A stretch of 64,000 nucleotides of DNA from Streptomyces sp. TS71-3 (GTDB lineage: Bacteria > Actinomycetota > Actinomycetes > Streptomycetales > Streptomycetaceae), in contig NZ_BNEL01000003.1 in NCBI RefSeq assembly GCF_018327685.1, forward strand, positions 2,294,001 through 2,358,000, written 5' to 3'. Position numbers and translations under genes: made by a program. This document shows positions 37,471-45,429 of the stretch, in pieces (position 1 is the stretch's first letter; each line of letters opens with the position of its first letter). Below the pieces are notes generated by a model that was not told where the DNA came from, made no database searches, and worked only from the letters and a program-made list of their open reading frames with translations.

Positions 37471-38310
37471 TCAGGCCACGCGGGAGCGGAGGTAGCCGGC
37501 CGTCTCGGGATCGGCGGGCAGCAGCGTCTCGATGGCCAGTTCGGCGACGGTGACGTCCATGGGGGTGTTGAACGTCGCGATCGTCGACACGAACGACAGC
37601 ACCCGTCCGTCGTGCGCGAGGCGCATCGGCAGGGCGAAGAGCGCCGGCGCGCCCCCGCCGGCCTCTGCCCCGCCCGGTGTCGCGGTGCTCGCCGCGTCGG
37701 GCACCGGGTAGCCGGCCACCTCCTCGTACAGCGTGCGGAGGGCCGCCGAGCGGCCGAGGGCGAGCTGGCGCTCCATCTGGGCCAGCAGGTGGCCGCGCCA
37801 CTCGGGCAGGTTGCGGATGCGCGGGGCGAGGCCCCGGGGGTGCAGGGTCAGGCGCATGGTGTTCACGGGCGGCCTGAGCAGTTCCTCGTCGACGCCGTCC
37901 AGCAGCATGGCGACGCCGCCGTTGGCGGCCAGCACGTCGTAGCCGGCGTCCACGACGAGCGCGGGGTACGGCTCGTAGCCCCGCAGCAGCGTCTCGATGC
38001 CCGTCTTGAGGGCGGCCAGCGCGGGCGCCTCCAGAGGCGTCTCGGGGAAGCGGGGCGCGTATCCGGCCGCGAGAAGCAGCGCGTTGCGCTCGCGCACCGG
38101 TACGTCCAGGTGCTCGGCGAGCCGCAGGACCAGTTCCTCGCTGGGCCGGGAGCGGCCCGTCTCGACGAAGCTGATGTGCCGTGCCGAGGAACCGGCGCGC
38201 AGCGCCAGTTCGAGCTGGCTCACCCGCCGGCGCGCACGCCAGCCGCGCAGCAGCGGCCCGAAGGCCCCCGCGGGCGGGGCGGTCCTGGAGCGGGGGGCCG
38301 CGGTGGTCAT
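37471..38310 (-). CDS. XRE family regulator with MmyB-like domain
   Basis: The 279-residue protein starts with an XRE helix-turn-helix at residues 10-70 (LLRGWRARRRVSQLELALRAG, SARHISFVETGRSRPSEELV) and continues into an MmyB-type ligand-binding domain with LLLAAGYAPRFPETPL and YEPYPALVVDAGYDVLAANGG. MmyB-like domains bind fatty acids or flavins in some regulators of antibiotic production. It is divergent from the pterin dehydratase gene, a possible target, over a 104-base gap. Confidence 0.88.
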   Translation of the reverse strand: MTTAAPRSRTAPPAGAFGPLLRGWRARRRVSQLELALRAGSSARHISFVETGRSRPSEELVLRLAEHLDVPVRERNALLLAAGYAPRFPETPLEAPALAALKTGIETLLRGYEPYPALVVDAGYDVLAANGGVAMLLDGVDEELLRPPVNTMRLTLHPRGLAPRIRNLPEWRGHLLAQMERQLALGRSAALRTLYEEVAGYPVPDAASTATPGGAEAGGGAPALFALPMRLAHDGRVLSFVSTIATFNTPMDVTVAELAIETLLPADPETAGYLRSRVA

Positions 38311-38414
38311 GCAGTGACGGTAGACGACGCGCGGGGCTGGACGGCGGCCTTCCGGCGGTTGCGTCCGGCAGCGCTGTGACAGGCTGGGAGGACCGTCGTC
38401 GAGAGGATACGGCC

Positions 38415-38720
38415 ATGGCCGTGGAAGCACTGGCGCAGGAGGACATCGCGGACCGGCTGCACGAGCTGCCCGGCTGGACGCTGGACGGGGACCGGCTGGC
38501 CCGGTCCTACCGGCTCGGCTCGCACTTCGCGGCCACCGCGATGGTGGTGCACATCGCCCAGGTGCAGGAGGAGCTGGGCCACCACTCGGAGCTGACGCTC
38601 GGCTACAACACCCTCGGCATGACGGTGAACACGCACAGCGTGGGCGGCGCCGTCACGGAGCTGGACTTCCGGCTCGCCCACCGCGTCGAGGAGCTGGCCG
38701 CCGTGCACGGCGCCCACTGA
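38415..38720 (+). CDS. 4a-hydroxytetrahydrobiopterin dehydratase (PCD/DCoH)
   Basis: The 101-residue product has LPGWTLDGDRLARSYRLGSHFAATAMVVHIAQVQEELGHHSELTLGYNTLGMTVNTHSVGGAVTELD in ordered pieces; the HH pair in ELGHHSEL and the later NTHSVGG carry the active-site His residues of the family. It dehydrates 4a-hydroxypterin made by aromatic amino acid hydroxylases. No hydroxylase lies in the window, so the pterin source is elsewhere or the protein moonlights. RBS GAGAGGAT. Divergent XRE regulator upstream. Confidence 0.9.
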   Translation: MAVEALAQEDIADRLHELPGWTLDGDRLARSYRLGSHFAATAMVVHIAQVQEELGHHSELTLGYNTLGMTVNTHSVGGAVTELDFRLAHRVEELAAVHGAH

Positions 38721-38982
38721 GCGCTGAGCGCCGCTGAGCGCCGCACGGGCGCTGCGCGGCCGCCCCTGGCCGCGTCCCGTCCCAAGGTGCCGCCCGCCTG
38801 CCTCAGGCGTCCTGTCTCCTGCCCCGGGGCTCGATCCGCACGAAGCGTCCGCGAGGAACCGCTCGACCGTGCCGTCGTCCATCCGGCCCTCGTGGCGGCC
38901 CGGTGGCCCGGGCCGCACCCGGTTTTCCGCCGGCCGCCGGGTTCCGCCGAGGGGGACCCGGCGGCCGGACGGGTGCGGTGTC

Positions 38983-39696
38983 TCAGCCGCCGTTCACGAA
39001 CTGCTGGGCGAGCTTGTTGCCGAGGGTGACCGCCGCGCTGTGGTTCTCTATCGGGGAGACCTGGGAGTTCTTGAAGAGGATGTACGTCACGCCGGATTCG
39101 GCGCCGCCGGTCTCGGGGTCGGGGTCGATGCCGAGCGCGGACGCCGTGGCGTAGGAGGCCTCGCCGATGATGGCGGTGGGGCCGGTGTCGCCGACGACCG
39201 CGTACTCGACCTTGTTGTTGTAGATCACGGCGACCACGCCGCCGCCCTTGATGCCGGCGCTCTGGTAGTTCCAGGTGCCGCTGACGCTGGGCACCACCAC
39301 GTACGGCAGCGAGGAGGCGGTCAGCGGCTGGTCGTTCGAGGTGTGGAAGGCGGTGTCGTCCTGGAACCACGGGTCTGTGTCGCCGTTGCACTGCGAGGTC
39401 ACCTTGCCGTCGCAGTCGATGTCCATGTCGGCCTTCCAGAAGACCGCGCCGTTCGCGCCGCAGACGGGGATGGTGGCGCTCGTCTCCTCGTCGGTGCGGT
39501 ACTTGCCGTTGGAGATCTGGCTGCAGTTCTGCACCTTCGCCAGCAGTGCGGAGGCGCTGACCGAGCCTTCCTTCACGCTCGGGGAGGCGTGGCCCGCGGA
39601 GTGCGTGGGAGCGGGGCCGGCGAGCGCCGGGAAGGCGGCGGTGGAGAGCAGCGCGGCGCCCGCCGCGGCGGCGAGCGTCAGAGTCCGAGCACGCAT
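38983..39696 (-). CDS. Secreted chitosanase, glycoside hydrolase family 75
   Basis: The 237-residue precursor has a signal peptide (MRARTLTLAAAAGAALLSTA, cut after PALA-G near residue 27) and then a GH75 catalytic domain with FWKADMDIDCDG, WFQDDTAF and VEYAVVGDTGPTAIIGEAS, which hold the acidic residues expected for hydrolysis of chitosan. Four Cys probably form disulfides outside the cell. It is monocistronic. A near-perfect palindrome sits 19 bases upstream of the start and matches the CsnR-type chitosanase operator, so glucosamine-responsive derepression is likely. Confidence 0.9.
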   Translation of the reverse strand: MRARTLTLAAAAGAALLSTAAFPALAGPAPTHSAGHASPSVKEGSVSASALLAKVQNCSQISNGKYRTDEETSATIPVCGANGAVFWKADMDIDCDGKVTSQCNGDTDPWFQDDTAFHTSNDQPLTASSLPYVVVPSVSGTWNYQSAGIKGGGVVAVIYNNKVEYAVVGDTGPTAIIGEASYATASALGIDPDPETGGAESGVTYILFKNSQVSPIENHSAAVTLGNKLAQQFVNGG

Positions 39697-39714
39697 GGTG
39701 GGGGGGACCCTTCT

Positions 39715-39733
39715 GTTAGGAAAGTTTCCTTAC
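39715..39733. promoter_or_regulatory. CsnR-type operator of the chitosanase gene
   Basis: GTTAGGAAAGTTTCCTTAC is a 19-base palindrome with one mismatched pair and contains the GAAAGTTTC core that I recall from chitosanase promoters bound by the ROK repressor CsnR. It lies between the presumed promoter and the chitosanase start. Confidence 0.6.
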
Positions 39734-39824
39734 GGGTTCGCCCAATCTGGCGTGTTGGGCATGAGCGCGTCAAGACTCGGGACGGGCATTGTCCGTACCA
39801 ATCTCGGGTGCGGGCGAGCACGGA

Positions 39825-39862
39825 AAGGGCCGCCGCCGCACCAGGGGTGCAGCGGCGGCCCT
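39825..39862 (-). terminator. Terminator of the aldo/keto reductase gene
   Basis: AAGGGCCGCCGC pairs with GCGGCGGCCCTT, extended by GCACC with GGTGC after one mismatch. It lies 65 bases beyond the reductase stop on the minus strand, upstream of the chitosanase promoter. Confidence 0.8.
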
Positions 39863-39927
39863 TCACCGTCAGGGGCGGCTCCTCGGCGCGGGGCCCGCGG
39901 CCCTTTCGCGCCGGAGGGCGGCCGCGA

Positions 39928-40758
39928 TCAGGCTCCGAACGTCGCGGGGTTGCCGCCGATGCGGCGGCCCTCGTTGAGCGCGCTGATGGCGGCCATGTCC
40001 TCGGTGTCCAGCTCGAAGCTGAAGACGTCGATGTTCTCCCTGATCCGGGAGGGCGTCACCGACTTCGGGATGACGATGTTGCCGACCTGGACGTGCCAGC
40101 GGAGCACGACCTGCGCCGGGGTCCTGCCGTGCTTCTGGCCTATCGTGGCGAGCGCGGGCAGGTCGAGCAGGCCCTTGCCCTGGCCCAGCGGTGACCAGGC
40201 CTCCGTGGAGATGCCCTGCTCGGCGTGGAACTCACGGGACTCTTGCTGCTGGAACTGCGGGTGCAGCTCGATCTGGTTCACCACGGGGATCACCGAGGTC
40301 TCGTCGAGCAACCGCTGGAGATGCTCCGGCAGGAAGTTGGAGACGCCGATCGACTTCGCCCTGCCCTCCGCGTGCAGCTTCTCGAAGGCCTTGTACGTGT
40401 CGACGTACTTGTCCCGCGACGGCAGCGGCCAGTGGATCAGGTACAGGTCGACGTAGTCGAGCCCGAGCCTCTCCAGCGAGGCGTCGAAAGCGCGCAGCGT
40501 GGAGTCGTACCCGTGATCGGGGTTGGCCAGCTTCGTGGTGACGAAGAGCTCCTCGCGCGGCACGCCGGACTCGGCGATGGCCCGCCCGGTGCCCCTTTCG
40601 TTGCCGTAGGCGGCGGCGGTGTCGATGCTGCGGTACCCGGCCTCCAGGGCCGTGGCCACGGCCTTGACGGCCTCGTCGTCGGGCACCTGCCAGACGCCGA
40701 AGCCGAGCTGGGGCATCTCGACGCCGTTGTTCAGGATGATCGGGGGAACCTTGCTCAC
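39928..40758 (-). CDS. Aldo/keto reductase
   Basis: The 276-residue protein has the AKR catalytic set: Asp in SIDTAAAYGNE with Tyr in the same motif, Lys in TTKLANPDH and His in YLIHWPLP, plus IPKSVTPSRIRENIDVFSFELD for NADPH binding. It reduces aldehydes and ketones, and resembles 2,5-diketogluconate reductases of actinobacteria. The GTG start is supported by GAGAG only. It is monocistronic between the acyl-CoA synthetase and chitosanase genes with a strong terminator at its end. Confidence 0.93.
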   Translation of the reverse strand: MSKVPPIILNNGVEMPQLGFGVWQVPDDEAVKAVATALEAGYRSIDTAAAYGNERGTGRAIAESGVPREELFVTTKLANPDHGYDSTLRAFDASLERLGLDYVDLYLIHWPLPSRDKYVDTYKAFEKLHAEGRAKSIGVSNFLPEHLQRLLDETSVIPVVNQIELHPQFQQQESREFHAEQGISTEAWSPLGQGKGLLDLPALATIGQKHGRTPAQVVLRWHVQVGNIVIPKSVTPSRIRENIDVFSFELDTEDMAAISALNEGRRIGGNPATFGA

Positions 40759-40945
40759 GGACTCTCGATCCTTCGTCGGGTTCGGTTGGACTCCCCTCCT
40801 CAACGGCCACACCGCGGCCCCCATTCCTTCAGGCCCGCGCACCTGCGCCGGGGGAGGGGTCCTGGCGCCCGGCGGGGTGCCGCGGGCAGGGCACCCTCAC
40901 GGCGTCCGGCCCGCGTGCCGGGCCGGACACCGCGATCGGCTCGTG

Positions 40946-42784
40946 TCAGCCCGGGTACAGCGCTTCGACCTCGGCCGAGTACGCCTGCTCGATGGCCTTG
41001 CGCTTCAGCTTCAGGGACGGCGTGAGCAGGCCGTGCTCCTCGGTGAACTGGTGGGCCAGGATCCGGAAGGTGCGGATCGACTCCGCCTGGGACACCAGCG
41101 TGTTCGCCGCGACCACGGCGCGCCGGACCTCGGTCTCCAGATCCGGGTCGCGCACCAGCTCCGCCGGGGAGGGGAGCGCCTTGCCCCGCATGCTGAGCCA
41201 GTGCTCCACGGCCTCGGTGTCCAGGGTCACCAGGGCGGCGATGTACGGGCGGTCGTTGCCGACCACGATGCACTGCGCGACCAGCGGGTGCTCCCGCACG
41301 CGCTCCTCCAGAGAGGAGGGCTGCACGCTCTTGCCGCCGGAGGTGACCAGGATCTCCTTCTTGCGGCCGGTGATGGTGAGGTAGCCGTCCTCGTCGAGCG
41401 CGCCCAGGTCGCCGGTGGCCAGCCAGCCCTCGTGCAGCGTCTGGTCGGTCGACTTGGGGTCGTTCAGGTAGCCCTGGAAGACGTGCCGGCCGCGCAGCCA
41501 CACCTCGCCGTCGTCGGCGATGTGCACCGTGGTGCCCGGGATCGGCTTGCCCACCGTGCCGAAACGGGTCTGCACCGGCGGGTTGGCGGTGGCCGCCGCG
41601 CTGCACTCGCTGAGGCCGTAGCCCTCGTAGATGCTGACGCCCGCGCCGGCGAAGAACAGCCCGAGGCGCCGGTCCATGCCCGAGCCGCCGGACATCGCGT
41701 GCCGCACCCGGCCGCCCAGCGCGTCCCGCATCTTCGCGTAGACCAGCTTGTCGAAGACCTGGTGCTGCATCCGCAGCGCCGCGCTCGGACCGGGCCCCGT
41801 CCGAAAGGCCCTGGCCTCCACCGCGTCCGCGTACCGCACCGCGACCTCGACCGCCTTGTCGAACGGGCCGGCCTTGCCGTCGCGCTCCGCCTTGCGGCGG
41901 GCCGCGTTGAAGACCTTCTCGAAGATGTACGGAACGGCCAGGATGAACGTCGGCCGGAACGTCTGGAGGTCGGGCAGCAGGGCCGCCGCGCTCATGTTCG
42001 GCTGGTGGGCGAGCTTGATCCCGGTGCGCATCGTCGCCAGCTCCACCATGCGACCGAAGACGTGCGAGAGCGGCAGGAACAGCAGGGTGGCCGCCTCGTC
42101 GCTCCCGTTCCGCTTGTTGTGGAACACCGGCTGCCAGTGGTTGCCCATCACGTCCGCCTGGAACATCAGGTTTCCGTGGGTGATCACGCAGCCCTTGGGC
42201 CGGCCGGTGGTGCCCGAGGTGTAGATGACGGTCGCGATCGTGTCGGGTGTGACCGCCTGACGGTGGCGGTGCACCACGTCGTCGTCCAGGTGCGCCCCCG
42301 ACTCGTACAGCTCCTGCACGGCGCCGGCGTTCAGCTGCCACAGCCGGCGCAGCTGCGGCAGCCGGTCTATCACGGAGCCGATCGTCATCGCGTGGTCCTC
42401 GTGCTCGACCATCGCCGCGGACACCTGCGCGTCGTGCAGCATCCAGCAGGCCTGCTCGGCCGACGACGTCGGGTAGATGGGCACCACCTGGGCGCCGATC
42501 GTCCAGAAGGCGAAGTCGAAGAGCGTCCACTCGTAGCGGGTGCGGCACATGATCGCCACGCGGTCGCCGAACCGGACGCCCTGGGCCAGCAGGCCCTTGG
42601 CGAGGGCCAGCACCTCGTCGCGGAATTCCGCGGCCGTCACGTTCGTCCAGTTGCCGGCGTCATCCTTGCGGCCCAGGGCGACACGCTGAGGGTCGCTCTG
42701 GGCATGCTCGAAGATGACATCGGCCAGGCCGCCCTTGGGCGGGGACGACAGAATGTCCAGGGGAGGGGAGGTGATCTCGCGCAA
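40946..42784 (-). CDS. Long-chain acyl-CoA synthetase (FadD15-like)
   Basis: AAGGAG five bases upstream points to TTG as the start (reading REITSPPLD), giving 612 residues. Motifs in order: AMP-binding YTSGTTGRPKGC near residue 195, GYGLSEC near 370, TGDLG near 450 and GRKKEILVTSGGK near 465. The enzyme activates fatty acids to acyl-CoA through an acyl-adenylate. Position and length fit the FadD15 type of actinobacteria. An imperfect palindrome CTTACG-N4-CGTAGG upstream is a candidate site for a fatty-acid regulator. No other lipid gene adjoins. Confidence 0.92.
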   Translation of the reverse strand: MREITSPPLDILSSPPKGGLADVIFEHAQSDPQRVALGRKDDAGNWTNVTAAEFRDEVLALAKGLLAQGVRFGDRVAIMCRTRYEWTLFDFAFWTIGAQVVPIYPTSSAEQACWMLHDAQVSAAMVEHEDHAMTIGSVIDRLPQLRRLWQLNAGAVQELYESGAHLDDDVVHRHRQAVTPDTIATVIYTSGTTGRPKGCVITHGNLMFQADVMGNHWQPVFHNKRNGSDEAATLLFLPLSHVFGRMVELATMRTGIKLAHQPNMSAAALLPDLQTFRPTFILAVPYIFEKVFNAARRKAERDGKAGPFDKAVEVAVRYADAVEARAFRTGPGPSAALRMQHQVFDKLVYAKMRDALGGRVRHAMSGGSGMDRRLGLFFAGAGVSIYEGYGLSECSAAATANPPVQTRFGTVGKPIPGTTVHIADDGEVWLRGRHVFQGYLNDPKSTDQTLHEGWLATGDLGALDEDGYLTITGRKKEILVTSGGKSVQPSSLEERVREHPLVAQCIVVGNDRPYIAALVTLDTEAVEHWLSMRGKALPSPAELVRDPDLETEVRRAVVAANTLVSQAESIRTFRILAHQFTEEHGLLTPSLKLKRKAIEQAYSAEVEALYPG

Positions 42785-43151
42785 TGGTGCTCCTTGTGGC
42801 GCTCCGCACAGCGCGGGTGACGGTACCCCAACGCGGCCCTGTGCGGGAGGGGTGTCCTTCCCCCCGGACCCGCGGTGTATGCACAGGTCAGCCCGGTCAA
42901 ATACGATCACAAGGGTAAGGCCGGGGCAGAAATACTTACGACACCGTAGGTTTCGGGCCCCTAATCTCCACTGAATCTGTACCGGCTTGTCACGGCCGGG
43001 CCATGCAGGTTCAAGATCGTTGGCCGGCCGGGTGGCCAGGCGCGGAGCGCGTGCGGGGCGGGCGCGGGGCGGGTACGGGGTGCGGCGGCCAGCCGTGGCC
43101 GCCTGCGCCGGAGAATCGGCACACCCGGCCCCTGCCGCGGGCACAGCCTCC
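42785..43151. other. Gap between the acyl-CoA synthetase and LysR genes
   Basis: The 367 bases hold the leader and promoter of the minus-strand synthetase. AT-rich stretch 42895-42975 is the likely promoter zone; the half towards 43151 is GC-rich with no supported gene. The LysR gene ends at 43152. Confidence 0.5.
42935..42950. promoter_or_regulatory. Candidate operator of the acyl-CoA synthetase
   Basis: CTTACG-ACAC-CGTAGG is an inverted repeat with five of six matching pairs, about 150 bases upstream of the TTG start in the AT-rich promoter zone. Spacing suits a TetR-type regulator; identity unknown. Confidence 0.4.
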
Positions 43152-44021
43152 TTATCGCACTCTCCTGTGCAACCGGTCCCCACCCGACAGGATCGCCGCC
43201 GCCAGCGCGTCCGCCGCGCCCTGGGCGGAGCCGGGCCTGCGGCCGTGCAGCAGGACGAAGTCGACCTCCCCGAGGTCCGGCAGGCCCGCACGGTCAGGGA
43301 CCAGGGCGAGGCCGGGCGGGACCAGCCCGCGGGAGTGTGCCATCACGCCCAGTCCGGCGCGGGCCGCGGCGATGAGCCCGTTCAGGCTGCCGCTCGTGCA
43401 CGCGATCCGCCACGGCCGGCCCTCCCGCTCCAGCGCCTCGAGCGCCCGGGCCCGGGTGATGCCGGGGGGCGGGTAGACGATGAGGGGTACCGGGCGGTCC
43501 GGGTCGAGGCGCAGCCGCTCGGCGCCGATCCACACCAGCCGGTCGTGCCAGACGGTCTCCCCGCGCGGTCCGTGCGGGCGCCGCTTGGCCAGCACCAGGT
43601 CCAGCTTGCCCGCCGCCAGCTGCTCGTGCAGCGTGCCCGAGAGTTCCACCGTCAGCTCCAGGTCGACATCGGGGTGGTCGTGCCGGAACGCCTCGAGGAT
43701 GTCCGTGAGCCGGGTGAGCACGAAGTCCTCCGACGCCCCGAAGCGCAGCCGGCCGCGCAGCCGGGTGCCCGTGAAGAACGCCGCCGCCTGGTCGTGCACC
43801 TCCAGGATGCGGCGGGCGAAGCCGAGCATCGCCTCGCCGTCCTCGGTCAGTTCCACCGCGTGCGTGTCCCTGAGGAAGAGCTGCCGTCCGGCGGCCGCCT
43901 CCAGGCGCCGCACGTGCTGGCTGACGGTGGACTGCCGCAACCCCAGCCGCCGGGCGGCGCGGGTGAAGCTGAGGGTCTGGGCCACGGCCAGGAAGGTACG
44001 AAGCTGCGAGGGGTCGTACAC
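43152..44021 (-). CDS. LysR family transcriptional regulator
   Basis: The 289-residue protein has the LysR winged helix at residues 1-62 (LRTFLAVAQTLSFTRAARRLGLRQSTVSQHVRRLE), a linker helix and an effector domain (GRLRFGASEDFVLTRLTDIL to GLGVMAHSRGLVPPGL). It starts at GTG. It is divergent from the BASS transporter gene, the classical target arrangement for LysR proteins, so it may control uptake of an organic anion. The 289-base shared region has no strong palindrome. Confidence 0.93.
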   Translation of the reverse strand: MYDPSQLRTFLAVAQTLSFTRAARRLGLRQSTVSQHVRRLEAAAGRQLFLRDTHAVELTEDGEAMLGFARRILEVHDQAAAFFTGTRLRGRLRFGASEDFVLTRLTDILEAFRHDHPDVDLELTVELSGTLHEQLAAGKLDLVLAKRRPHGPRGETVWHDRLVWIGAERLRLDPDRPVPLIVYPPPGITRARALEALEREGRPWRIACTSGSLNGLIAAARAGLGVMAHSRGLVPPGLALVPDRAGLPDLGEVDFVLLHGRRPGSAQGAADALAAAILSGGDRLHRRVR

Positions 44022-44310
44022 GGGACGACCTTAGAGCGTCCGCCCCGGTCAGGGTGATCGGGGTCCGCTCGGCAGGCTGCTGCCGTGACGGGGGCCACCC
44101 CTCCCGGCCGGAGGCGACCCGCGGGGCACCCGCAGGGACGGATATCATGTTCAGCGATCGCAGTCAGTTCTGTATGCCGGATTCCCGATCACCATGATCT
44201 GGAGGACGATGGCGAGGGCACTTCCGCGCCGGAACGGCGGGGGCAGTGCCCTGTACGAGCGGCCGGGAACACCACACGGCCGTGCACCACCTTTCGAGTA
44301 CGAGGAGCGC

Positions 44311-45429
44311 ATGCCCAAGCGCCTGACCTGGCCCTCCTGGATGCCGGTCGACCCCTACATCCTGCTGTTGCTCGCCACCGTCGGCCTCGCCGCGCTGTTG
44401 CCGGCCCGCGGCGCCGCGGCGGACGGCGCCTCCTTCGCCTCCACGGCCGCGGTGGGACTGCTGTTCTTCCTCTACGGAGCGCGCCTGTCCACCCGGGAGG
44501 CGCTGCGCGGCCTGGCCCACTGGCGGCTCCATGTCACCGTGCTGGCCTGCACGTTCGTGCTCTTCCCGGTGCTCGGCCTGGCCGCCCGCGGGCTGGTGCC
44601 GTACGTCCTCACCCCGGCCCTGTACAGCGGTTTCCTCTTCCTGACGCTGGTTCCGTCCACGATCCAGTCATCGATCGCCTTCACCTCGATCGCCCGCGGA
44701 AACGTCCCTGCGGCGATCTGCGCCGGCTCCTTCTCCTCGCTGGCCGGCATCGTCGTCACCCCGGTGCTCGCCGCCATGCTGCTGCACGGCGGCGGCTCCG
44801 CAGGGTTCTCCGGATCGGCGCTGGTGCAGATCGTGGTGCAGCTCCTGGTGCCGTTCGTGGCGGGTCAGCTGCTGCGCCGCTGGACCGGCGGGTTCATAGC
44901 GCGGCACAAGCGCCTCCTCGGCCTGGTGGACCGCGGCTCCATCCTGCTCGTCGTCTACTCGGCGTTCAGCGAGGGCATGGTGCGCGGCATCTGGCACCAG
45001 GTCACCGTCGTGCGGCTGCTGGCGCTGCTGGGCGTGGAGGCGGTGCTGCTCGCCGTGATGCTGGCCGCCACCTGGTACGGCAGCCGGCGGCTCGGCTTCG
45101 ACCGGGCCGACCGGATCGCGATCCAGTTCGCCGGCTCGAAGAAGTCCCTGGCGTCCGGCCTGCCGATGGCCAGCGTGCTGTTCGGCGCCCAGGCCTCGCT
45201 GGCGGTGCTGCCGCTGATGCTCTTCCACCAGATGCAGCTCATGGTCTGCGCCGTCATCGCCCGGCGGCGTGCCCAGGACACCCAGGACACGGGGCTCCCC
45301 GTTTCCGGCCGCCCGGCGGACGCGGCGCGGGACGCCGGCGAACCGGTGCCCGAACGCCAGGTGTCCCGGGGCTCGGCTTCGAGCCCCGGGACACCGGACG
45401 GGCGGCGCAGCGTCAGTGCCGGCCGCTGA
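44311..45429 (+). CDS. Bile acid:sodium symporter (BASS) family transporter
   Basis: The ATG behind ACGAGGAG gives 372 residues with nine to ten hydrophobic segments, from DPYILLLLATVGLAALLP to AVLPLMLFHQMQLMVCAV. The FLTLVPSTIQSSIAFTSIARGN and GSKKSLASGLPMASV segments are typical of the family's two crossing unwound helices that hold sodium and substrate. Members import bile acids, pyruvate, pantoate or other organic acids. The last 45 residues are hydrophilic and lie over a hairpin, ending 17 bases inside the convergent sialidase gene. Confidence 0.9.
   Translation: MPKRLTWPSWMPVDPYILLLLATVGLAALLPARGAAADGASFASTAAVGLLFFLYGARLSTREALRGLAHWRLHVTVLACTFVLFPVLGLAARGLVPYVLTPALYSGFLFLTLVPSTIQSSIAFTSIARGNVPAAICAGSFSSLAGIVVTPVLAAMLLHGGGSAGFSGSALVQIVVQLLVPFVAGQLLRRWTGGFIARHKRLLGLVDRGSILLVVYSAFSEGMVRGIWHQVTVVRLLALLGVEAVLLAVMLAATWYGSRRLGFDRADRIAIQFAGSKKSLASGLPMASVLFGAQASLAVLPLMLFHQMQLMVCAVIARRRAQDTQDTGLPVSGRPADAARDAGEPVPERQVSRGSASSPGTPDGRRSVSAGR
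45360..45395. terminator. Terminator hairpin within the BASS coding tail
   Basis: GTGTCCCGGGGCTC pairs perfectly with GAGCCCCGGGACAC around a six-base loop, plus one further G-C pair, 15 bp in total. It lies inside the BASS reading frame and 18 bases beyond the sialidase stop, so it most likely ends the sialidase transcript. Confidence 0.75.
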
